Part shown: piece after piece, positions 57,701-64,000 of the stretch | Layout of the letters: the number at the start of each line of letters is the position of its first letter | Numbering within the stretch: position 1 is the first letter of the stretch | Source: Plectosphaerella cucumerina | Taxonomy: Eukaryota > Ascomycota > Sordariomycetes > Glomerellales > Plectosphaerellaceae | Reading direction: 5' to 3' | NCBI GenBank assembly: GCA_020746995.1 | Contig: JAGPXD010000001.1 | Coordinates: 4,588,001 to 4,652,000, forward strand | DNA length: 64,000 nucleotides | Position numbers and translations under genes: made by a program | The notes under the pieces: model-generated | What the model was told of the DNA's origin: nothing | Seen by the model: only the letters and a program-made list of their open reading frames with translations | The model's database searches: none

Positions 57701-58875
57701 GATGCCTCCCGCCTCTGAGAACCAATATTGCTTCGCGAGGCGGCGAGTCGGCAGATACTACGAGCCAGCCTCACGCCACGTCTGGCCGACGAGCCTGAGA
57801 AAAAGGTCCGGAACGTCTACCAGAAAAGGTCAACTGACATGCGAGCCTGGCGACACCCCGCGGCGGTTGGAAATAGATACATGATCGGGCTGCGGTGCGC
57901 CCATGGGCGGCGGCCGTGCCTGGGGTGACACGGGATTCCCAGCGCCGGCGCGAGCAGTCGGGGGATCGACGAGGCGGCGCGCCACGGGGCGCGGGAAGGC
58001 GAGGAAGAAGAACGGCTGGAAGCGCGTCGGGTCCGTGAGAGAAGACATGTCGCAAGCCGCTCGGGACGGGGGCTGGGGTGCTGGCTTGCCTGGTTTCAGC
58101 TTTAGTAGGTTATTCCGACATGCGATGGGATTTCAGCCTTGGGTGATGCTGTGTTCCGGGCGAGAAGGCAGACGATGACATGTGAGGGTTGTTTGGTCAG
58201 GCTCGACAATTGATAATGGCCACTGGCGGGGCTGGAATACAGGCAAGGCAAGGCTTGCGTGCCATTGGAGACGAATGTGACCATGCCAAGTATTAGAAAT
58301 CGAATTCACAGCTCACTGGCAGAGTGTTGATTTCGGAATCACCAGCCTACTTTAGCTGCAGCATTCATTTGCTTGTCTACTTGAAGGGGGGGCAATGGTT
58401 TTATCGTGAAAATTACATATCAGCCCGAGGTGGTGATGTCCAGGGTCCTTTCTCAGTGACTGCAACCAGTGCAATTCACCAAACCTGACCGACTCTCGGC
58501 ACATAATACTTAAATCCGAATACTGGCAGTGAATCAACGACTTATTCATCAGCATGCCCAAACCGACCATTCCCGTTTCTGCGCCTGCCCAGCATCTCCC
58601 CTCGCTTCGGACTTGTTCGAGCCATCATCATGTTGAGTCATCGCCGCGACCAAATTTCAGCGAATGACGTTCCCGAGATTGAAACCCGTCAGCCAATAAG
58701 TGGATTCCCAGAGGCGAAGTGCATATCGACAGTCGCAGGCACCTCTTGCCAGCCAAGCCGTAGCCAATGAACGTGGGCTGACAGCTGCCGGATTGGCCTC
58801 TTGCAGCTCGGTGCCCCGGGCGTCGTTTGCCTCCCAACGTCGGACTTCACTGGTGCAGCATTTTCTGGCCCTCAT

Positions 58876-58882
58876 TATAAAG
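58876..58882 (+). promoter_or_regulatory. Candidate TATA box of the NF-X1-like gene
   Basis: TATAAAG about 300 nt upstream of the ATG at 59180. Confidence 0.35.
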
Positions 58883-59179
58883 AAACCGACGACATACCTC
58901 CCCGAGGCAGCATTCCTCCTGGTCCAACACCGTAATATTCCCCGGTTCTCGCACCGCAACTTGCTGGCGTTTTTGCTTGTGCCGCCTGCATTTCTTTTCA
59001 TTCGAGAGCGTCGTCTAGTTTTGGACGATTACTTGTTCGAAGTCGCTGCATTTCAAAAAGCGCACACACACACAAACATTCGCCTCTCAGCTCAGACCAA
59101 CTGCTTCCGTCGGTCACCGACGACCCCCGGCAAAATTCATCACTTTAGCCTGTCTGTCTCATCATCTCACGACACCATC

Positions 59180-62100
59180 ATGGCCTCGACAGAAGGCCCA
59201 CAGACAGCACCCGCAGTGTCAGCAGCGCCGCAGGGAGAGCAGACGAGCGGTCGGGCTAGAAGAAGCCGACCGCAGCGAGGTAGGGGCAGGGGCCGCGGTG
59301 GACGGGGAGGAGGCGGTGGTGGAGGGGGAGCAGGCACGGAGAACGCTGCCACGGAGGCATCTCACGCCACACCTACCACGTCTACTTCAGCACCCGCAAC
59401 CACCACCGATGCCGGCACTCGCCCAGAGGGAGCGCCGACACCTTCCAACTCATCCAGTAGGGGAAGGGGCAGAGGTCGAGGCGGCAACCGAGGCCGGGGA
59501 GGGCCCCGGGGAGGACGAGGAGCCGACGCTGGTGTCAGAGGTGGTGCTGTGGCCGGGACGAGGAGGATGTTCGGTGGCCATCTGACCTCCCAGACCCAGA
59601 CGGACGAGCCCTCAGGAACTGCGGGCCCAGGCGGCCTGCGCGCAGACACGCCCGACTTCGTTCCTGGTCAACCCATAAAGCAACATCCCAGGTGAGAATT
59701 GCACCCACGAACCGTCTTGTCATTTCCACTCCTGACGCACACAGAAGACAAGCCCCCAAGCCCCAGGCTCCTAAGTATCCCCTGGCGCCAAAGTCAACAG
59801 CACCAGACCTGCCCACCCGCATCCATCAGGACATCGCCAACGGCCAGTACGAGTGCGTCATCTGCTCCAGCGAGGTCCTTCGGTCCTCCAGGATCTGGTC
59901 TTGTACCACGTGCTGGACCGTCGTCCACCTGCACTGCGTCAAGAAATGGCATAAGAGCCAGCTCGAGAAGCAGACGCGGCCTGACCAGTCCGAAGAGGAG
60001 GCTCAACAGCCCAAGACCTGGCGCTGCCCTGGCTGCAACTCGGGCCTGACCGAGGAGCCCAGCACATACCACTGCTGGTGCGGCAAGGACATCAACCCCA
60101 CCACCATCTCGAGCCGGTCACCGCACTCGTGCGGCCAGACCTGCACCAAGCCGCGCGCGACATGCCCGCACCCGTGCTACTCCGAGTGTCATGCCGGCCC
60201 ATGTTTGCCCTGCGAGCTCATGGGCCCGACGCAGCCCTGCTACTGCGGAAAGCAGGACGTCACCAAACGCTGCATCGACACTGATTACGACAACGGCTGG
60301 TCTTGTCAGCAGGTGTGCGGCGATTTGCTACCCTGCGGTGAGCACACTTGCGAGAGGCCATGCCACCCTGGCCTTTGCGGAGGCTGCGAGGTCCCCATCG
60401 CCTCCCGGTGCTACTGCGGCCGCGTTCAAAAGGACGTCCCTTGCAACCTGCGCGGCGATGTCCTCTCATCCTACAACTACGGCCAGATCGCGTCTGATGT
60501 GCCTCTCGGACAACCCTTCGACGGCTCCTTCGAATGCGATTCGCCCTGCGGCCGCAAATACGACTGCGGCGAGCACGAATGCGAGAAGCCCTGCCACCCC
60601 CAAGACGAAAACGAAGCCCACTGCCCGCTCTCCCCCGACGTCGTCCTGAACTGCCCCTGCGGCAAGACGCCGCTGGACAGCCTGCTGGACCAGCCCAGGC
60701 AGACCTGCCAGGACGAGATCCCGCACTGTAAGGAAAAGTGCGACAAGATCATGGCCTGCGGGCACCACTGCCAGCAGACGTGCCACGTCGGGCCCTGTCC
60801 CTCATGCTTCCAGTCCATGAACGTCGCCTGTCGGTGCGGCCGCACGAGCAATAAGACGCTCTGCCACGGCGCCGACGTGGCCACGCCCATGTGCATGAGG
60901 GTATGCCAGGCCCAGCTCAACTGCGGCCGCCACCAATGCCTTGAGCACTGCTGCGCCGGAGAGAAAAAGGCCATGGAGCGGCAGGCCGCCGCGAAGAAGA
61001 GGAACCACGGCCCCGTGTCCGACGAGATCGAGGCCGAGCACATCTGCATCCGCGTGTGCGGACGCACGCTCAAGTGCGGCTCCCACCAGTGCCAGCAGAT
61101 CTGCCACCGCGGACCATGCCCCAGCTGCCTCGAGGCTGTCTTTGAGGAGATCAGCTGCCGCTGCGGACGCACCGTTCTGCAGCCGCCGCAGCCCTGCGGC
61201 ACGCGGGCCCCCGAGTGCCGCTTCGACTGCACCGAGAGGCCGGCCTGCGGTCACCCGGCCGTCAAACACAACTGCCACGACGCCGAGACGCCATGCCCCA
61301 AGTGTCCCTTCCTGGTGGAGAAACCATGCGTCTGCGGCAAGAAGATGCTCAAGAACCAGCCGTGCTGGTTCGAAGAGGTCCGGTGCGGCCTGCCCTGCGG
61401 CGCGCGCCTCAAGTGCGGCGCCCACTCGTGCCAGCAATCGTGCCACCGTCCCGGCCGGTGCGAGGACGCCGACACGAAATGCGCCCAGCCCTGCGGCAAG
61501 CCGCGCCGCTCCTGTGGCCACGCCGACCAGGACGCCTGCCATGCCCCTTACCCGTGTAAGGAGGAGCGGCCGTGCCAGTCGCGCACCTTCATCACCTGCG
61601 CCTGCCAGCACCGGAAGAAGGAGATCAAGTGCCTCGCGACGCGCGCCAACCCGGACCCGGAGCGCGAGACTCTCAAATGCGACGAAGAGTGCCTCCGGCT
61701 CCAGCGCAACCAGCGCCTCGCCGCCGCCCTCAACATCGACCCGGCCACACACACAGATGATCACGTTCCCTACTCCGAGGCCACAATGCGCTACGCTCGC
61801 GAACACATGCGCTGGGCCGAGACACAAGAACGCGAGCTCCGCGTCTTCGCCTCCGACATTGCTGAGAAGCGTCTCCGCCTCAAGCCCATGCCTGCCCCCC
61901 AGCGCGCCTTCATCCACCACCTCGCCGACGACTTCGGCCTCGACACGGAGAGCCAGGACCCCGAGCCTCACCGCCACGTCAGCGTCTTCAAGACACCTCG
62001 CTTCGTCTCCGCCCCCGGCAAGACCCTCGCCCAGTGCGTCCGCATCCGCAACGCCCAGGCCGCATCGGCCGCCCGCGTAGGCGCCTCCTCCGCCGAGGCC

Positions 62101-62634
62101 GCCCTCCGCTCTCTGCCCGCCCACAATGCTCTGCTCGTCTCAGGTCCCCGCTTCGCCCTGACCGTCGAGGAGCTCGACGCCGCCCTGGCTGCCGATCTCT
62201 CGGCCCACAAGAACCTCTCCTTCTCAACCAGCTTCCTCCCCTCGGACGAGGTCCTCATCCGCGCCTCCCCCGTTACAAGCTGGGGCTCCAGCGCCGCCGC
62301 TGTCGAATCTGCCCTCGGCGCCCTCCGCCCTGTCGTGGCGCGCACCCTCGTCCGCGAGGGCCTGGCTAACGCCGTTGCCCTTGTTCACGCCGACGCAGAC
62401 CTCAATATCCTCCGTCGCGAGGCTGCCGGCGAGGCCAAGGCATCGGGTGCGGCTGGCGGTTGGAACGATGTCGTCGGTCGGGCTGCCAAGGCACGCGCAC
62501 AGCCCGCGGTCAGAGAGGAGACTCGGCCTGCTCGGGGCGGATTCGTCAGCTTCTCCAAGGCACCGAGGAAGAAGCTTGTTGAGGATGTCGACGAGGACTG
62601 GGAGGCAGCAGCCCAGCTGGATGATGAGGCGTGA
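59180..62634 (+). CDS. FAP1: NF-X1/FAP1-type zinc-finger protein with RING-like and R3H domains
   Basis: Two exons, 59180-59691 and 59745-62634 (53-nt intron with CTGAC branch), 1,133 aa. The start MASTEGPQ sits in an ATCATGGCC context. The N-terminal 170 residues are an RGG-type low-complexity region (GRGRGRGG, RGGPRGGRG). A RING-like finger (YECVICSSEV...CTTCWTVVHLHC...WRCPGC) follows. Then comes a series of about eight NF-X1 zinc fingers of C-x-L/H-x-CG-x-H-x-C type (for example CGDLLPCGEHTCERPCHPGLC, CGRTLKCGSHQCQQICHRGPC), interleaved with CRCGR/CxCGK motifs. Near residue 875-915 an R3H-like motif (FIHHLADDFGLDTES) precedes a C-terminal region. The architecture matches the NF-X1 family, including yeast Fap1, which binds FKBP12. 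The frame is open 480 nt upstream but without an ATG. Confidence 0.92.
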
Positions 62635-63086
62635 TAGACAAGAGTCGACGTGAATAATGACGGTGGATAGACGCTGTAGGCAAATAAGATAAATGGAAAC
62701 GTAACCTCACCTTCCACTGCTTCATATCGACACATGTCCCAGGAATGCTATTATGTACGGAATACGGCATCTCGCGAGGCGGGCGAGTCGTGCGCCCTGG
62801 GCATGAGCCTCGCGCCTCTAGAATCAAAGCTGCTCAACACAAAAAGGGGTATCGTTGGTCCTGCTCTCCAAGCGGGTCATGGTCCAAGGCAAAACCTTGG
62901 TCCTCCGGCCGGGTACGCCTACCAGGCCTTTTCCTCCGAGTACTCGCTGCGGCCCCCTCGGCAGCGGCAGCCAGGCCATCGCCGCCTTGTCTGCATGGCG
63001 CTGGCGGTCCTGATCTGGACGGCCAGCTTGGCCATCTCGCGCTCGACAATCTTGGCCCGCTCCTCGTCATCCGCCTGCAACTCGGC
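62635..63086. other. Convergent intergenic region with a coding-like stretch
   Basis: 3' flanks of the NF-X1-like (+) and BEM46-like (-) genes. On the minus strand 63086-62922 is open in the same frame as the BEM46-like gene and reads like protein (see findings). Confidence 0.5.
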
Positions 63087-64000
63087 CTACGAGTTTTGCC
63101 GCGCCAGTCTCTTCTCCTCTCCTGTGATGGCAGAGATGAAGTCGGCAATGGCCTCGAAGTAGCCCTCCTCCAACACGCTTGAGTTATGGTCGCCGCCAGG
63201 GAGGGGCTTCCAGATCTTGGTGGGCGCCTTGGCCAGCTCGTACAGCTGGCGCATGTGATGTGGTCTGAGGTGGGGTCGAGATAGGTTAGCCCTGGTGTTG
63301 TTGTCTCGGTTGGCAGACAAAGTGTGGCAGCGTGACAAGGGGGATGGCTTCAGTTGGTGTATTGGTATGCATATCAGCACCCGGTGAGGGGCTCATATTT
63401 TGTGGGTGTATAGATTCATCATGAGAGCCGAGGGGAGAAGGGTAGCGTGGGGGAGGGGCTGAGACTCACGGGACAATCTCGTCCTGCAGGCCGGACAGGA
63501 AGAGGATGGGAATGGCAATGTTTGGAATGACGGAATCGGTAGGCCAGACCTGGTGGCATAGATAGGTGAGATAGCGCGCGGGCGGGATGACGGAGGGGAT
63601 GAGTTTCCGCATCGACAGGAAGGTGTTTTCCAGGATCAACCCGGCAATGTCGCCAGCTTTCTGGTTCTTAGCCACTAGCTTGGAGGCAACAGCACCACCC
63701 AGGCTCTGGCCGTAGATAACCAACTTATGGTCGCTCGTCTCTGCGCGGTTCCTCAGGTATTCGAGTGCGGTCTGGGCGTCGAGGTAGAGGCCCGATTCGT
63801 CGGGCTCGCCGGTGGACAGGCCATAACCGCGGTATTCAAGCATGAAGACATTGCAGCCGATGAAGTTGATGATCATGCGGGCGATGGGCAGGCGGTGGCC
63901 AATGTTGCCAGCGTTGCCGTGGAACATGAGGACGGTTGTGTTGGCATTGTTGGAGCCGCGCGGGCCGCGGATGTAGAAGGCGGAGAGCTTCTCGCCATCG
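63087..64000 (-). CDS. BEM46/ABHD13-type alpha/beta hydrolase, 5' end outside the window
   Basis: Partial: the N-terminal exon(s) lie beyond 64000. Exons seen: 64000-63470 and 63264-63087, joined over a 205-nt intron (donor GTGAGT, acceptor CCTCAG). The protein reads DGEKLSAFYIRGPRG, then FHGNAGNIGHR (oxyanion-hole region), YRGYGLSTGEPDE, the nucleophile elbow GQSLGGA, the acid Asp in LQDEIVPPHHM (created by splicing) and the His in PGGDHNSSV, completing a Ser-Asp-His triad. This pattern is that of the BEM46 family of membrane-anchored serine hydrolases found across eukaryotes; the expected N-terminal anchor would be outside the window. Substrate unknown. The frame ends at TAG 63089-63087, after which coding-like sequence continues. 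Confidence 0.88.

Larger units (their letters stand above)
53824..59179. other. Gene-poor region of about 5.4 kb
   Basis: Divergent upstream regions of the glyoxal oxidase (-) and NF-X1-like (+) genes. The frames here are short and overlapping and have no domain or splice support. It holds a G26 homopolymer (54704-54729), a GTAGGTACCTAC palindrome (54319-54330) and other TAGGTA-type motifs (about 54544, 54756), plus a 10-bp direct duplication CATTTAGGGG (55671-55690). Between about 58170 and 58600 the DNA becomes more AT-rich. No RNA gene recognised. Confidence 0.5.

Noticed and set aside
57830..58048. Minus-strand ORF beginning MSSLTDPTRFQPFFF
   Set aside because: The start looks protein-like, but I could not find splice sites joining it to a further exon or any domain, so it is not supported as a gene.
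58700..59179. 160-codon in-frame N-terminal extension of the NF-X1-like protein
   Set aside because: The only possible starts are non-ATG. The stretch contains a TATA-like element and looks like a leader; 59180 has a good ATG context.
1..64000. tRNA or rRNA genes
   Set aside because: I looked for GGTTCGA-type B boxes paired with A boxes on both strands. The few hits fall within coding sequence or lack a cloverleaf. A covariance-model search was not possible.

Overview
The window is nuclear DNA of a filamentous ascomycete (Pezizomycotina, most likely a Sordariomycete). The evidence is GC-rich coding sequence, mostly 47-67 nt introns with GTRNGT-type donors, CTRAC-like branch sites and CAG/TAG acceptors, and a typically fungal gene set: Zn2Cys6 and C2H2 regulators, an RTA1-type membrane protein, WSC-domain secreted enzymes, a GPI-anchored Cu-only SOD and a giant Lys-cluster protein of the kind usually annotated 'involucrin repeat protein'. 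I could not fix the genus.

Layout, left to right. 1-2187: no supported gene, ending in a TATA-type promoter for a small Par32/DUF3602 GRGG-repeat protein (2188-2619 +). 3396-4672 (-): uroporphyrinogen decarboxylase, four exons, complete. It shares a 437-bp divergent promoter region with an unrecognised 721-aa protein (5110-7275 +), followed by an unrecognised 415-aa protein (7727-8974 +). 9939-12864 (+): a five-exon Zn2Cys6 transcription factor. 13373-35574 (-): one giant gene of two exons, predicted 7,347 aa, taking up a third of the window. 37287-39401 (-): a three-finger C2H2 factor with a coiled-coil tail. 39402-43752: gene-poor. 43753-44991 (-): a 7-TM RTA1-like protein. 46180-47164 (-): a GPI-anchored Cu-only SOD. 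50095-53823 (-): a secreted glyoxal-oxidase-type radical copper enzyme carrying five WSC domains. 53824-59179: gene-poor. 59180-62634 (+): an NF-X1/FAP1-type RING and zinc-finger protein with an R3H domain. 63087-64000 (-): a BEM46-type alpha/beta hydrolase running off the right edge.

The most striking object is the giant gene. Its conserved-looking N-terminal segment, immense Lys-cluster repeat middle and coiled-coil plus globular C-terminus fit Leashin (LAH), the Woronin-body tether of Pezizomycotina. That is an inference from architecture, not a database match. The middle holds about 50 basic clusters at fairly regular spacing. In the second half these are usually preceded by an acidic-Trp/Phe element, giving an alternating acidic/aromatic/basic polymer; eight Ala/Gly-rich hydrophobic patches punctuate the chain.

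A second theme is extracellular redox copper chemistry. A surface Cu-only SOD and a five-WSC glyoxal oxidase are consecutive genes on the same strand. Both are predicted to be exported and to make H2O2. All splice coordinates were derived by hand from splice signals, phase and protein continuity; no RNA evidence or homology search was available.
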